Notes under the pieces: model-generated
What the model saw: only the letters and a program-made list of their open reading frames with translations
Told to the model about the DNA's origin: nothing
Databases searched by the model: none
Assembly: GCA_913774355.1 (NCBI GenBank)
Contig: CAJYGB010000038.1
Span: 124,001-188,000 of the forward strand
DNA length: 64,000 nucleotides
Direction of reading: 5' to 3'
DNA from: an uncultured Chryseobacterium sp.
GTDB lineage: Bacteria; Bacteroidota; Bacteroidia; Flavobacteriales; Weeksellaceae
Made by a program: the position numbers and the translations under genes
In this document: positions 50,610-59,362 of the stretch, one piece after another
How positions within the stretch are numbered: the stretch's first letter is position 1
Layout of the letters: every line of letters begins with the position of its first letter

Positions 50610-50960
50610 TTAATCGATTTCGGCTTTCAGGAAGAGATCCTGGATCTGCAATTCGTTTTCGCAGGTTTCTTTAAATCCGGTGATGAACTCCTTTAGTTTT
50701 TCCGGATTTTCGGAATAGGCACAGAACATATCCGCTTTTGGGTCGAACTTAATGTCTTCGGCTAAGTCAGGCCTTTTTTCTTCAAGGAACACTTTTGCGA
50801 GCGAGGCCCAGTCGTAACCGTTTCCTTCAAAACCTTCATCTTTCCGCCACTCGAAAATTTCGGGTTTATAAGTTCCGGCGTTTAAACATACTGAAAAAGT
50901 TTTGTCTGAGGCTACCCAGAAAAAGGGCTTGATGGCCGTTTCAAAATTGTAGGCTTCCAT
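50610..50960 (-). CDS. Imm51-like immunity protein
   Basis: 116 residues, acidic, cytoplasmic. PFFWVASDKTFSVCLNAG, GNGYDWASLAKVFLEEKRPDL and IKFDPKADMFCAYSENPEKLKEFI match the pattern I know for the Imm51 immunity family in sequence and length. It lies just beyond the end of the T6SS cargo genes on the same strand, 112 bases after the TPR gene in map order, but it is separated from them as a unit by its own start and terminator. It may protect against a polymorphic toxin. Family call from memory of motifs. Confidence 0.65.
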   Translation of the reverse strand: MEAYNFETAIKPFFWVASDKTFSVCLNAGTYKPEIFEWRKDEGFEGNGYDWASLAKVFLEEKRPDLAEDIKFDPKADMFCAYSENPEKLKEFITGFKETCENELQIQDLFLKAEID

Positions 50961-51072
50961 ACTTTTAAGTTTGATTTAGTTTAAGTCTACTAAAGATACG
51001 GAATTTCTTTTTTGCCCGGAATTTTATAACATTTATTAACGTTTCCTCAAATTTTGATCAGCTTCACTTTAC

Positions 51073-51531
51073 TTATCGATTAATTGACGCCGTTTCCAGT
51101 GAATCTAAGATCTGAAGGTTCCGTTTGCTATTCGGATTACCCAGCTGGTCTGCTTCCAGAATATGCTGTTTTGCTTTATTGAAATTTTTTGTCTGAAGAT
51201 AACAGTAACCTAAAGAATTCTGTATTTTACCATTGTCTTCAGGACTGTATTTATCTTTATTCCGGACTGCTTTTTCAAAATTCAGGATGGCATTCTCATA
51301 ATCATTCAGTTCGAGATAGGAAGATCCTAATCCCATGAAAGCGTCCGGATACTTGTCTTTATTTATCCGTTCAAAGTAAAATATCGCCAGTTCATATTGT
51401 TTTTTTCCGTGCGCTTCCCAACCATCCTCGTAAAATTGAGTATCGCTGTCTGTAAAAATTGAGTTCTTAGCAATCACTACTATTAAGCCTATTGCAATAA
51501 TTCCAACGATTATCAATACGATTTTCTTCAT
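51073..51531 (-). CDS. Membrane-anchored TPR protein (T6SS cargo operon)
   Basis: 152 residues. One N-terminal transmembrane helix (IVLIIVGIIAIGLIVVIAKN) is followed by three TPR units (QYELAIFYFERIN, AFMGLGSSYLELNDYENAILNFEKA, IQNSLGYCYLQTKNFNKAKQHILEA). The TPR part should face the periplasm if the helix is a signal anchor. It is five bases after the membrane protein gene at the end of the vgrG-PAAR operon. Last-gene position after an effector-like gene makes it an immunity or accessory candidate; function unknown. Confidence 0.7.
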   Translation of the reverse strand: MKKIVLIIVGIIAIGLIVVIAKNSIFTDSDTQFYEDGWEAHGKKQYELAIFYFERINKDKYPDAFMGLGSSYLELNDYENAILNFEKAVRNKDKYSPEDNGKIQNSLGYCYLQTKNFNKAKQHILEADQLGNPNSKRNLQILDSLETASINR

Positions 51532-51535
51532 TTTT

Positions 51536-52177
51536 CTAGATGATAAAATTTATAATATTTATAGCTGATAATGTCCAAAAGATATAATCATGAATTTTAC
51601 CTGACTTATCCTGCTCATCCGTTTTGCCGGCATCGGTAATTTTCATTTTCTTCAACAAAAATAATAGTATGGCCGGAGCAACAAGAAAGACAGCGAATAT
51701 CCACCATTTGTAATTAAACTTCCAAAGATCGGCCCACAGCAAAAAAGCATTTGAGTCCGTACCTATTTTCCTTAATCCGAAAAACGGTACAGGTTCGTTT
51801 TTATTAAGCGGATTTCCCAAAATATCTTTTTCAGGGCCTATTTCCCTGCTCTTTATTTTGGCATAATCTTTTTTCCTGAGATAAAAGGAAATATCAACAT
51901 AAGCTTTTTTTTCATCAATGCCCCGGAGCCATGTATTGATTCCCTCAAATATACCCGGATATGTTCTGCTGATCCGGATATTATTTTTTATAAAGTTATA
52001 GGTTACTGTTGTGCTTCGCCGGCTTGAGTATACCTCTATCTGGTTTTCTGCAGCTTTCCATGATACCTTTTGAATATATGAAAATTCCTGAAAAGTTATT
52101 ATAATGGTATAGCATGTATAAATTCCCCATAAATACATACATAACGGTAGTATAAAATTCAGATTCTTTTTTTTCAT
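51536..52177 (-). CDS. Membrane protein of the T6SS cargo operon
   Basis: 213 residues. Transmembrane helices near 9-28, 160-178 and 197-213 enclose a soluble region of ~125 residues rich in basic and aromatic residues (YVDISFYLRKKDYAKIKSREIGPEKDILGN). The layout resembles DUF3592-type proteins. It begins two bases after the PAAR-like gene stop, so expression is tightly tied to that gene. That pairing and its membrane location are what one expects of immunity to a membrane-targeting effector; this is inference. Confidence 0.65.
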   Translation of the reverse strand: MKKKNLNFILPLCMYLWGIYTCYTIIITFQEFSYIQKVSWKAAENQIEVYSSRRSTTVTYNFIKNNIRISRTYPGIFEGINTWLRGIDEKKAYVDISFYLRKKDYAKIKSREIGPEKDILGNPLNKNEPVPFFGLRKIGTDSNAFLLWADLWKFNYKWWIFAVFLVAPAILLFLLKKMKITDAGKTDEQDKSGKIHDYIFWTLSAINIINFII

Positions 52178-52178
52178 T

Positions 52179-53549
52179 TTAGTCTTTGCCTGCCAGCACC
52201 GTTATTTTTGCCCGTGCTGCCGCTTCCTCGTTCTGTAAAGCTTCTATCAAATCGTCGGCCTGCCCTTTCAAAAGAAAATTTGTTATTCCTTTATAAGCAT
52301 CCTGAAGCAGTCCCATATAAAAGCCTCCTCCCTGAACTCCTCCTTTTTCGCCCCCTTTGGACGGATCGAACCCAGGCCTTCCAAAATTATCTTTTAATGC
52401 TCCTATGCCCGCTGTTCCGGCTAAAGCAGCCGAGCCTTTTAAAGATAAATTATTTTTTACATATTGAGAATTTTGAGTAAATTGGTTTTCTTCGATAATC
52501 TGATATCTTCCTCCGTAATCCGAACCGGTAACTACCCGGTAAGTTGGTCCGACCTGAGAATTTCTTCCCGCAATTGCCCCGTCTATTCTATTTACTGATG
52601 AGGTTTGCGTTGCTCCTCTCTCTTCAATATCATCCAGACGGACAGATTGTGTTGTTGTCTGCTCATAATAGGTAGAGGTTCTGTTTCCAACCGCATCTTT
52701 TCCTACTCCCAATGCTCCGCCCACATCATTGGTATGCTCATAAAGAGCTTTATCCCCTGCAGCATTTGCAATCCTGTAATTTCCTACGATTTTATCAGGG
52801 TCCGTTTCGAAGCCGTCAACATAAGTTTTTACCGTGTTTCCGTCTCCGGTAGGCACAACAGAATAAATGCCTCCTTTGGCCTGATCGATACCCCAGCCAA
52901 CCGCATAAGCTGTTCCTGTTGCTAAAACCGCACCACCGACATAATTTAAACCTGCCTTCCAACCGAATTTTGCAAAGGTGCCGATGGCTGTGGAACCACT
53001 GGTGCCGATGGCTGCTAATGCGGGATACAGTAAGTAAGAAAGAGCAATGACGCCTACCGTATTAATGGCCGTTCTTCCTATCGTAATATCCGTGAATTCA
53101 TCTGCTGCTTTTTCGGAAAACAAAATCATGACATTCCCCCCAAGCCGGCATGGAATCTGAGAGTTTTCCAATAAAGGATGTTTTCCTACAGTCAGGACAT
53201 TGGTATCAAAAGGAGTCCAATCGTGAAGCAGCATTCCACAGATTGACGGAATTAAGGATATTCCGGCACCCGCTGCAGCACCTGCAGCAGCAATGGCAGC
53301 TACCGCCAATGCTCCTCCGGAGACGATGGACCCGGCTACCAGTGCAATTCCTGCTACGGCACCGATAATGGCACCTGCAACGATCATTTTACCACACATG
53401 AAGTTTCCGCCCGGCCTGTCATCCACCGTCGCTTTGAGATAACCGCCCGCAATGGTCACTTTAGACTGGCTGGTCACTTTTATCTGCTGCTTTTTCATTC
53501 CATTGGAGCATACCAGCCATGCTCCGTCAGGTACATATAGTTTAGCCAT
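52179..53549 (-). CDS. PAAR-like (DUF4280) T6SS spike-tip/effector protein with inserted membrane hairpin
   Basis: 456 residues. The DUF4280 PAAR-like domain spans residues 1-142: DGAWLVCSNGMKKQQIKVTSQSKVTIAGGYLKATVDDRPGG, with Cys14, Cys52, Cys104 and Cys134 as its conserved cysteines. Between Cys52 and Cys104 lies an Ala/Gly-rich hydrophobic hairpin (about residues 56-101). More hydrophobic stretches follow at ~161-182 and ~203-222. The C-terminal half is Gly/Thr-rich, ending in a helix (DLIEALQNEEAAARAKITVL), with no toxin motif I know. It would cap the VgrG spike and deliver its C-terminal part to a target membrane. Confidence 0.8.
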   Translation of the reverse strand: MAKLYVPDGAWLVCSNGMKKQQIKVTSQSKVTIAGGYLKATVDDRPGGNFMCGKMIVAGAIIGAVAGIALVAGSIVSGGALAVAAIAAAGAAAGAGISLIPSICGMLLHDWTPFDTNVLTVGKHPLLENSQIPCRLGGNVMILFSEKAADEFTDITIGRTAINTVGVIALSYLLYPALAAIGTSGSTAIGTFAKFGWKAGLNYVGGAVLATGTAYAVGWGIDQAKGGIYSVVPTGDGNTVKTYVDGFETDPDKIVGNYRIANAAGDKALYEHTNDVGGALGVGKDAVGNRTSTYYEQTTTQSVRLDDIEERGATQTSSVNRIDGAIAGRNSQVGPTYRVVTGSDYGGRYQIIEENQFTQNSQYVKNNLSLKGSAALAGTAGIGALKDNFGRPGFDPSKGGEKGGVQGGGFYMGLLQDAYKGITNFLLKGQADDLIEALQNEEAAARAKITVLAGKD

Positions 53550-53554
53550 TTGCG

Positions 53555-54613
53555 TTAATTTTTACTAAGTTGTATGGTATGTTCCGTAAGATGGGTATAT
53601 TTTCTGCTGGCCTGTTCTTTGATCTTTGAATGGCACAAAAGCATTTTTCCCTTTTGAATATCAAAATGATATTCGAGAGACCAGGTAAACGCATAATCAA
53701 AATGTTCCTGTAAAAAATCTTTCAGCTTGGTATTATAAATATTTCTCAGATGATTGTTTTTATCAGGGTCTGCTTCGGAATAAAATTTTATCTTTAAAAT
53801 ATCCCCGTCTTTTTCCACTTTCCGCTTGGTGAGGATCATTACGCTCTCATTGGCAAAAACCTGTGAGATATATTGTTGTTTTCCCTGCTCAATGAAGATG
53901 CCAGGATCAGCATATTCATAAAACAGATCATTAAGAAATAAAGTATAGAGCAGGTTATTTTTTATCAATGGCAATGTATCACTGAAATCCCTGTCTCCGC
54001 CTTCTATCATATTTTTCTCTTCAAATGTATTTCCCAATTCAGGTTGTAATTCATTTTTAAGCCTATTCCATCTTTCCGTGATTTCTTCCTGATTTACCAA
54101 TGATTCTACACCGCCTTCTTGAGAAAGCCCGATGACCAAGTGTTCCAAGGGTTTATTAAACTTCTGCATATATTCTGCAAACTGCCGGTAAATGGATTTG
54201 ATATATTTTACCTGATGCAATTTTTGCTGAATAGCGCCGTAAAAAATCCCATCTTTTTTAAATTTCCTGAATTCCCACACCATTTCTGTTTCAGAATCTA
54301 TCATGCTGCTTCCGGAAACCTGCATATCAATTTTCTGTAAAATCAGATACTTATCATTATCTGTTTCTTTTTGTCTCAATGCCACTTTTTCAGAAGACAA
54401 AAAATCTTCTTTTTTCTTTTTTAAAACTTCTACAGAATCCGGAATTATAATGAAAGTGGACCAGGCGGGTAAAGAATTGTCTTCTTTGATCCATTCATGA
54501 GGTCTCGAAGATTCATTATGATATTTTTTAATTTCAGAAATGGATAATCCTAATTCTTCAGCTATTGAAGCCAAAGTGTCTCCATTTTTTACATAATATC
54601 TATTCGGTTCCAA
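53555..54613 (-). CDS. LysM-domain protein linking VgrG and PAAR-like protein
   Basis: 352 residues. The start must be the TTG at 54613, since a stop codon lies two codons upstream and no ATG exists until deep in the protein. Residues 5-60 are a LysM domain (YYVKNGDTLASIAEELGLSISEIKKYH). The remaining ~290 residues are helical and charged (LEHLVIGLSQEGGVESLVNQEEITERWNRL), without a recognised family. LysM proteins stand between vgrG and the PAAR-like gene in related T6SS loci and may act as adaptors or chaperones for loading the tip protein. Seven bases separate it from vgrG. Confidence 0.75.
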   Translation of the reverse strand: MEPNRYYVKNGDTLASIAEELGLSISEIKKYHNESSRPHEWIKEDNSLPAWSTFIIIPDSVEVLKKKKEDFLSSEKVALRQKETDNDKYLILQKIDMQVSGSSMIDSETEMVWEFRKFKKDGIFYGAIQQKLHQVKYIKSIYRQFAEYMQKFNKPLEHLVIGLSQEGGVESLVNQEEITERWNRLKNELQPELGNTFEEKNMIEGGDRDFSDTLPLIKNNLLYTLFLNDLFYEYADPGIFIEQGKQQYISQVFANESVMILTKRKVEKDGDILKIKFYSEADPDKNNHLRNIYNTKLKDFLQEHFDYAFTWSLEYHFDIQKGKMLLCHSKIKEQASRKYTHLTEHTIQLSKN

Positions 54614-54620
54614 TGTTTAT

Positions 54621-56801
54621 TTAGTTTTCTATGATTTGACTTCCTTCAATTGTCGTACTTCCATTAAAAATAGCTTTTGAGCTTCCACTGCCTTTAATTT
54701 CAACGATAGGACTGGTTACTGAAATTTTACTTTCAGTAATAATAATCTCGCTGCTGCCGACCTTTAACTTAATCTGTTTAACACCTGTAAGATCAATGGT
54801 TCCGGTATTATCCATGGTGAAAACACTTTGCCCCTTTCCTACTTCAACTTTATGGGTGTTCCCTATATCCGCTATATGATCGCAGCCGACCTCCAGCTTT
54901 TTATTGTTTCCAACTTTATCCATTTTATTGTTTCCTACGGTTTTAGTGCTGTCATTATTAGCATTGTGAACGACATTTCCCGCACCGTCAAACTTCATAT
55001 TCGCTCCGCCCTGATCGGTAAGGAACACCGAGCCTTCGCCATCATTGAGCTCCAGCTTGTTGCCGCTCCGGGTACTCAGGCTTTTGATGTTGTTTCCGGC
55101 ACCGCCGCCTGCCCCTACCTGGCCGTGGAACATTCCACCCATAACGAAAGGCCGGTCGGGATGCTGATGTACGAAATTGACGATCACCTGATCGCCGACT
55201 TCAGGAATTGCCATAAACCCTCTGTTTTTGCTGACTTTATCGCTGGCTCCCGCATCCGGTGTCATCACACGGATGAATTCTGTGGTATCCTGCCCGTTCT
55301 GCCAGTCGAATCTTACCTGCACTCTTCCCTGGTTCAGCGGATCGGCATTGGAAATCACCTTTGCAAACTGGGGTTCGGCCCTCGGAATTTCAAACTCGGG
55401 GCGTGGGATATATTCGCAGTCAGCGGCTATGGCTTCAAAAGTTCCGGTATAATAACCGCGGGCATCGACCTCATGATAAACTTCTGTCATCAATATTTTG
55501 GTAAAATAGGAAGTATCGTTTGTTTCCGATTTTCTCATCTCAAGATCTACCGGACAGCCGGGATATAAAAAAGGAACCGTAGTTGTACCTGAGGTAATAA
55601 AAACTTCCGATGCCTTACTTCCGGCCGTTCCTTTCTGTGATGCATCCACATCGATGAATGAAGATGCTTTTATAGGTGCCACTCTTAAAGAAGGTGTCGT
55701 AAATGTTTTTTCTGAAATTTCATATGCTCTTCTGGCAATGTCTGAAGCATGGGTAATTTTAGAGCTTCCGGTGGTTAATTTTTCGTTTTTACTGCTGTTA
55801 TAACCATAAAAACTCGGATTGACGTGCTGTGCTTTCATCCTGACTTTTACATCATTCACACTGCTTCCGTAAATAAGCTTGATGGGCTTTTCCTGCGGTG
55901 GGAGCTTTCCGAAATGCAGCACTTCCCCGTCATAGTAGAACTGTTCGCCATAGGCTTCTGCTATCCGGGCTAAATAATTGTAATGGGTTTCTTCATACTG
56001 TGAACTGTAAGACACATTGCCATGCCGTGCATCAACCCTGAAATCAAATTTCCCCTGTCCGAGTCCTTCTTTCATAATATGATCGGCGATGCTGTTCAGG
56101 CTGATTTCCCCGGCTCCGCCAAAACTCTGGATATGGGGAGCAGCATCCAGAAGAATGGTTGGGCTGCAACCTGTTAAGACAATATTACCGAGACTTCCTT
56201 TTTCCTGGCTGAATCCCACTTCGGTAATAACCCCGACAAAACTTCTTTCAGGGCCTTCCTCAATATCTTTGTATTTAAAAACGACCGTTATTCTTTTGCC
56301 CAGGAAATTCTGTGCTTCCTCAAGATTATGGTTTTCTGCATTTCCCAAAGAATCGTGGGCCAGCATCAGGCTGAATTCGTGATGTCTGACAGCACTCTGC
56401 TTTAAGTGGAAATGTTTGAAATGCACGATGGTTTTTCCTTCTACGACAATATCCAACTTTACCACACGGTTGATGCCGTGGATCTGACTTTCGGGAATAG
56501 CTTTGGCATTATGTATTTTAGAAGTAGGCTGCTGAGACCAGACTTTATTATCTACCAAAGCCGGTATATTGGACTGTAATGTCTGATTCATCAGCATTCC
56601 TGAAGGTTCTTCGGCAATACCATGCATCTGTATCAGTTTCTGTGTGGTCTTTTGAGCAGAATCATCTGTACTTTCCTGAATTTTTTCGGCAGCTTTGTTT
56701 ACTGCCTGATCTGTTGCCGTCTCCTTTCTCTCTTTAAGAGATGCAGGGGCGGAAGATTTTCCTGGAGAAAGTATTTCAGGAGGGTTACCATGCTTAAACA
56801 T
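54621..56801 (-). CDS. vgrG: T6SS spike protein VgrG, copy 1
   Basis: 726 residues. A 110-residue polar N-terminal extension precedes the gp27-like part (HHEFSLMLAHDSLGNAE, GVITEVGFSQEKGSLGNIVLTG, PTILLDAAPHIQSFGGAGE). The gp5-OB part follows (QVRFDWQNGQDTTEFIRVMTPDAG, VGDQVIVNFVHQHPDRPFVMGGMFHG). A C-terminal beta-helix region with repeated short strands ends the protein. It forms the trimeric needle tip. The N-terminal extension is missing in copy 2. It leads the cargo operon of LysM, PAAR-like, membrane and TPR genes. Confidence 0.95.
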   Translation of the reverse strand: MFKHGNPPEILSPGKSSAPASLKERKETATDQAVNKAAEKIQESTDDSAQKTTQKLIQMHGIAEEPSGMLMNQTLQSNIPALVDNKVWSQQPTSKIHNAKAIPESQIHGINRVVKLDIVVEGKTIVHFKHFHLKQSAVRHHEFSLMLAHDSLGNAENHNLEEAQNFLGKRITVVFKYKDIEEGPERSFVGVITEVGFSQEKGSLGNIVLTGCSPTILLDAAPHIQSFGGAGEISLNSIADHIMKEGLGQGKFDFRVDARHGNVSYSSQYEETHYNYLARIAEAYGEQFYYDGEVLHFGKLPPQEKPIKLIYGSSVNDVKVRMKAQHVNPSFYGYNSSKNEKLTTGSSKITHASDIARRAYEISEKTFTTPSLRVAPIKASSFIDVDASQKGTAGSKASEVFITSGTTTVPFLYPGCPVDLEMRKSETNDTSYFTKILMTEVYHEVDARGYYTGTFEAIAADCEYIPRPEFEIPRAEPQFAKVISNADPLNQGRVQVRFDWQNGQDTTEFIRVMTPDAGASDKVSKNRGFMAIPEVGDQVIVNFVHQHPDRPFVMGGMFHGQVGAGGGAGNNIKSLSTRSGNKLELNDGEGSVFLTDQGGANMKFDGAGNVVHNANNDSTKTVGNNKMDKVGNNKKLEVGCDHIADIGNTHKVEVGKGQSVFTMDNTGTIDLTGVKQIKLKVGSSEIIITESKISVTSPIVEIKGSGSSKAIFNGSTTIEGSQIIEN

Positions 56802-56942
56802 ACCTTATAATTTAATTGATTCGATGTGTTTTATTTTGTGCTGAAATTTATTTGAAAGAATCAAACAAATTTTTATTAATCAAATTTCAAAACCGATCAC
56901 CGGTCTAAGGATCAAATTGAAATAATGAGATCATTTAATTTC

Positions 56943-56986
56943 AAAAAAAAACAGAATAGCTACTCTATTGAGCTATGCTATTCTGT
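56943..56986 (-). terminator. Terminator of hcp
   Basis: On the minus strand ACAGAATAGC pairs with GCTATTCTGT, followed by nine T. It separates hcp from vgrG copy 1. Confidence 0.9.
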
Positions 56987-57019
56987 AACCAATTTTATTT
57001 TACTAAGATGATTGTAGGT

Positions 57020-57433
57020 TTAGTTGCTGTTTCCTCCTGGCCACAAACCTTTATAATTGGAGTTTCCGTAATCAATGCTTTCTGCACTTACCACAAAGCT
57101 GATCAGCATGCTGTTTTCGTCTACAGCGTCAAAATCTACTTCGTGCTGGATCACGTAACCATTTTCCCAAGTCAGGGTAATCAGGGTTCCTTCTTCGTGG
57201 GATTTGTTAAAAGTAATTTCACCGGTTGTCGGTTTGTATTTTCCGTTCAGTAAGCTTTCTAAGATATCTGATTTTTCAGTAGCTTCTACCGTAAGTTTAA
57301 TCAGTGCATTGGAAGGATCTGAAGCGACTCTGCCGGAAACATCCGTAGATCTTGATACGCTGTAGTTCAGCTTTAATAATTTTTGTCCTTCTCCGCCATT
57401 GAATTTTAAGATTCCTCTTGAATTTGCTGCCAT
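57020..57433 (-). CDS. tssD: T6SS tube protein Hcp/TssD
   Basis: 137 residues from the ATG at 57433. The sequence is the Bacteroidota TssD type: SRGILKFNGGEGQKLLKLNYSVSRSTDVSGRVASDPSNALI, KPTTGEITFNKSHEEGTLITLTWENGYVIQHEVDFDAV. Hcp proteins stack as hexameric rings to form the inner tube of the contractile needle and also carry small effectors. It has a strong terminator after it and a dedicated promoter region with dyads before it, so expression is probably independent of the other genes. Confidence 0.95.
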   Translation of the reverse strand: MAANSRGILKFNGGEGQKLLKLNYSVSRSTDVSGRVASDPSNALIKLTVEATEKSDILESLLNGKYKPTTGEITFNKSHEEGTLITLTWENGYVIQHEVDFDAVDENSMLISFVVSAESIDYGNSNYKGLWPGGNSN

Positions 57434-57484
57434 GATGGTAAATTTTAATCGTTAATATTTTGTGATTTGGTTGATTTGTTGAGT

Positions 57485-57492
57485 CAAAGATA
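57485..57492 (-). promoter_or_regulatory. -7 promoter element (TATCTTTG) of hcp
   Basis: Exact TAnnTTTG on the minus strand, 51 bases before the hcp ATG. The -33 is unclear, which would fit a regulated promoter. Confidence 0.5.
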
Positions 57493-57541
57493 GGCTAGTT
57501 ATTTTTAACCTAAAAATATTTAAACTATAAATTCATCTTTT

Positions 57542-57578
57542 GTAGTAATACTACGATTTGAAGTCGTAATTCTACGAC
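57542..57578 (-). promoter_or_regulatory. Two tandem dyads upstream of the hcp promoter
   Basis: GTAGTA-A-TACTAC (57542-57554) and GTCGTA-ATTC-TACGAC (57563-57578), both perfect inverted repeats, are eight bases apart. They lie 50-86 bases upstream of the -7 element. This is a typical place for a dimeric activator such as a LuxR/NarL- or LytTR-type regulator; the protein is unknown. Confidence 0.6.
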
Positions 57579-57873
57579 ACTGGAAATAATAAATAACATA
57601 ACCAATTAAAAACCATTACACTACACATAAAAAAAATACTAAAAACAACTAAAAATTTACACAAAGAAGAGATTTATTAATATTAATTTAAGATATTTTT
57701 GATAATTTTTAACATATCCAAATTAAAATATTCAGATAAAAATTTCCGGAAAGCTACACTGTCCGGAATGAATTTTATATATATCTTAAATGGAATCAGA
57801 TTGATAGAAATTCTATCAAATCTTTATTTATCTCTCTGATTTTTTTTATTCAATCAATCGCTTCATCAGCAGG

Positions 57874-58233
57874 TTATTTATACGATTCCTTAAACTTAAA
57901 ATCGCTTTTGTAAATTCTTGTGCTGTCTACCGGAATCGGCTGATTGTCAATCATGATCTGCATACTGTTGTTATCCGGGGCTATTTTGAAATCAAGTTTA
58001 AAATCCTTTCCTAAACATGCGCTGCCTGATTTCTTCTCTCGCCTGCGAAATGTTGAAAACATTTTATCTGCGTACTTTTTATCATCTTTTATTACCTCAG
58101 CCTGGAATTCACCCAGCTGCACCGATACATAACCGTAGCGGAACCAGATAACGACCATTCCTTTAGGAGGAAATCCGAAAACAAGAGGTGGCAAATCTAT
58201 AATAATACTTTCCGAGTTTATTATACTTTTCAT
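57874..58233 (-). pseudogene. Shortened DUF2931 paralogue
   Basis: 119 codons in an open frame. It matches the C-terminal half of the neighbouring DUF2931 lipoprotein but without signal peptide and with about 140 residues missing inside. Its PLVFGFPPKGMVVIWFRYG matches TLVFGFAPKGMVVVWLNFG, and its IAPDNNSMQIMIDNQPI...RIYKSDFKFKESYK matches the last residues of the neighbour. It is probably a duplicated immunity gene that lost its head and middle by deletion. It could still be expressed as a small cytoplasmic protein. 31 bases from the full gene. Confidence 0.6.
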
Positions 58234-58264
58234 AATAATCCGGTTCTAATATTTGTAGAAATGA

Positions 58265-59362
58265 CTATCTATAGCTTTCTTTATAATCTCCTTCCCACTG
58301 ATAAATCCGAATGCTGTCGGATTGCAAGGGCTGGCCATTCAGTAAAAGTTCTACTGAATTGTTATCGGAAGCTATTTTTATCTGAAGTTCTATCTTATTA
58401 CCGGCTTTCTTGAAAGCTTCATTCGTTTTTTTCCAATTGAAAAATGCCCGTGCATTGAATTTTTCATTTTTTTCCTTACCTGTTTCCCAGAAAAAAACCA
58501 TTTCTTTCGGTACTGCCCTCTCTTTATACGGAATATCCATAACCCAAGGCCGCAAAGCACTTTCTTTCTCTCCGTTATACGTGTAGTTTAATACTTCAAA
58601 CAAACGGAACTTCGGGTTTTCAGAAGTTACCACAGGCCGCCAATTATAGCGTTGCCTATAGTTATCCCATTCTTCCGGTGAAGCGTCGGGCATAGCCAGT
58701 TCTTTCCTGGCCTCTTCAAACCGTTCAGGACTAATCCGGTACATCTGAAGATATTTTTCTTTAGCCTTGGCAATAGCTGCCTTATCAGTTATCACTTTTG
58801 CCTGATAACGACCCAGCTCAATGCGCGTATTTCCGAAATTCAGCCATACGACAACCATCCCTTTGGGAGCAAAACCGAAAACAAGCGTACTGAAACTGTC
58901 GTAGGCATTTTCATCGTTTTTAGCTGTATATCCTCTCCCCAGTCTTTTGTATTCTTTGGTTTCTCCTTCCAGATCATCCCATCTTGCATAAGCCCTTTCC
59001 ATATAATCTTTTATTTTATCTTGAGGAAAATCAATATTGAGATGGTAGAATAGATCTTCGTATCTGGAATAATAAGTGATATCCGCACCTACCGGCGTAC
59101 CATATTGTTCCGTCCACATCGAACCTGAGTCACCCCAACTACCTGATGAGCTGCCATAAGGCAGGCCCGCATGATTCCCTTCCAAAGTCTTTACCTTATC
59201 AAAAACCGGTGTTACTTCATATTTATTATCAGGTTGAGAGATTTCTACACGAAACGCTAATTTTTCATTATTCATTTTCTGACATTGTATTAGATTAGTA
59301 CAAAATATTAGGCACAAAAAATTTTGTAGTATAATTTTTAATATTTTTTTTGTATTACCCAT
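58265..59362 (-). CDS. DUF2931 lipoprotein, probable immunity protein for the Tle1-like effector
   Basis: 365 residues from the ATG at 59362; an upstream in-frame GTG is within the effector gene and not preferred. The signal ends in the lipobox LIQC followed by QKMNN, so the protein is anchored to the periplasmic face of a membrane. The mature part carries the DUF2931 core (FSTLVFGFAPKGMVVVWLNFG) and ends in LNGQPLQSDSIRIYQWEGDYKESY. Its ATG overlaps the effector stop by eight bases (ATGGGTAA), ensuring joint translation. Periplasmic lipoproteins that follow lipase effectors are standard immunity proteins in T6SS loci; the role is inferred from that. Confidence 0.75.
   Translation of the reverse strand: MGNTKKILKIILQNFLCLIFCTNLIQCQKMNNEKLAFRVEISQPDNKYEVTPVFDKVKTLEGNHAGLPYGSSSGSWGDSGSMWTEQYGTPVGADITYYSRYEDLFYHLNIDFPQDKIKDYMERAYARWDDLEGETKEYKRLGRGYTAKNDENAYDSFSTLVFGFAPKGMVVVWLNFGNTRIELGRYQAKVITDKAAIAKAKEKYLQMYRISPERFEEARKELAMPDASPEEWDNYRQRYNWRPVVTSENPKFRLFEVLNYTYNGEKESALRPWVMDIPYKERAVPKEMVFFWETGKEKNEKFNARAFFNWKKTNEAFKKAGNKIELQIKIASDNNSVELLLNGQPLQSDSIRIYQWEGDYKESYR

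Larger units (their letters stand above)
57434..57873. other. AT-rich regulatory spacer upstream of hcp
   Basis: 440 bases without a gene, over 70 percent AT by eye. It carries the hcp -7 element and two dyads (listed separately); the remainder to the DUF2931 paralogue stop shows no feature I can name. Confidence 0.6.

Noticed and set aside
54828..55568. 246-codon plus-strand frame within vgrG copy 1
   Set aside because: Antisense to VgrG core motifs; no independent start context or domain.
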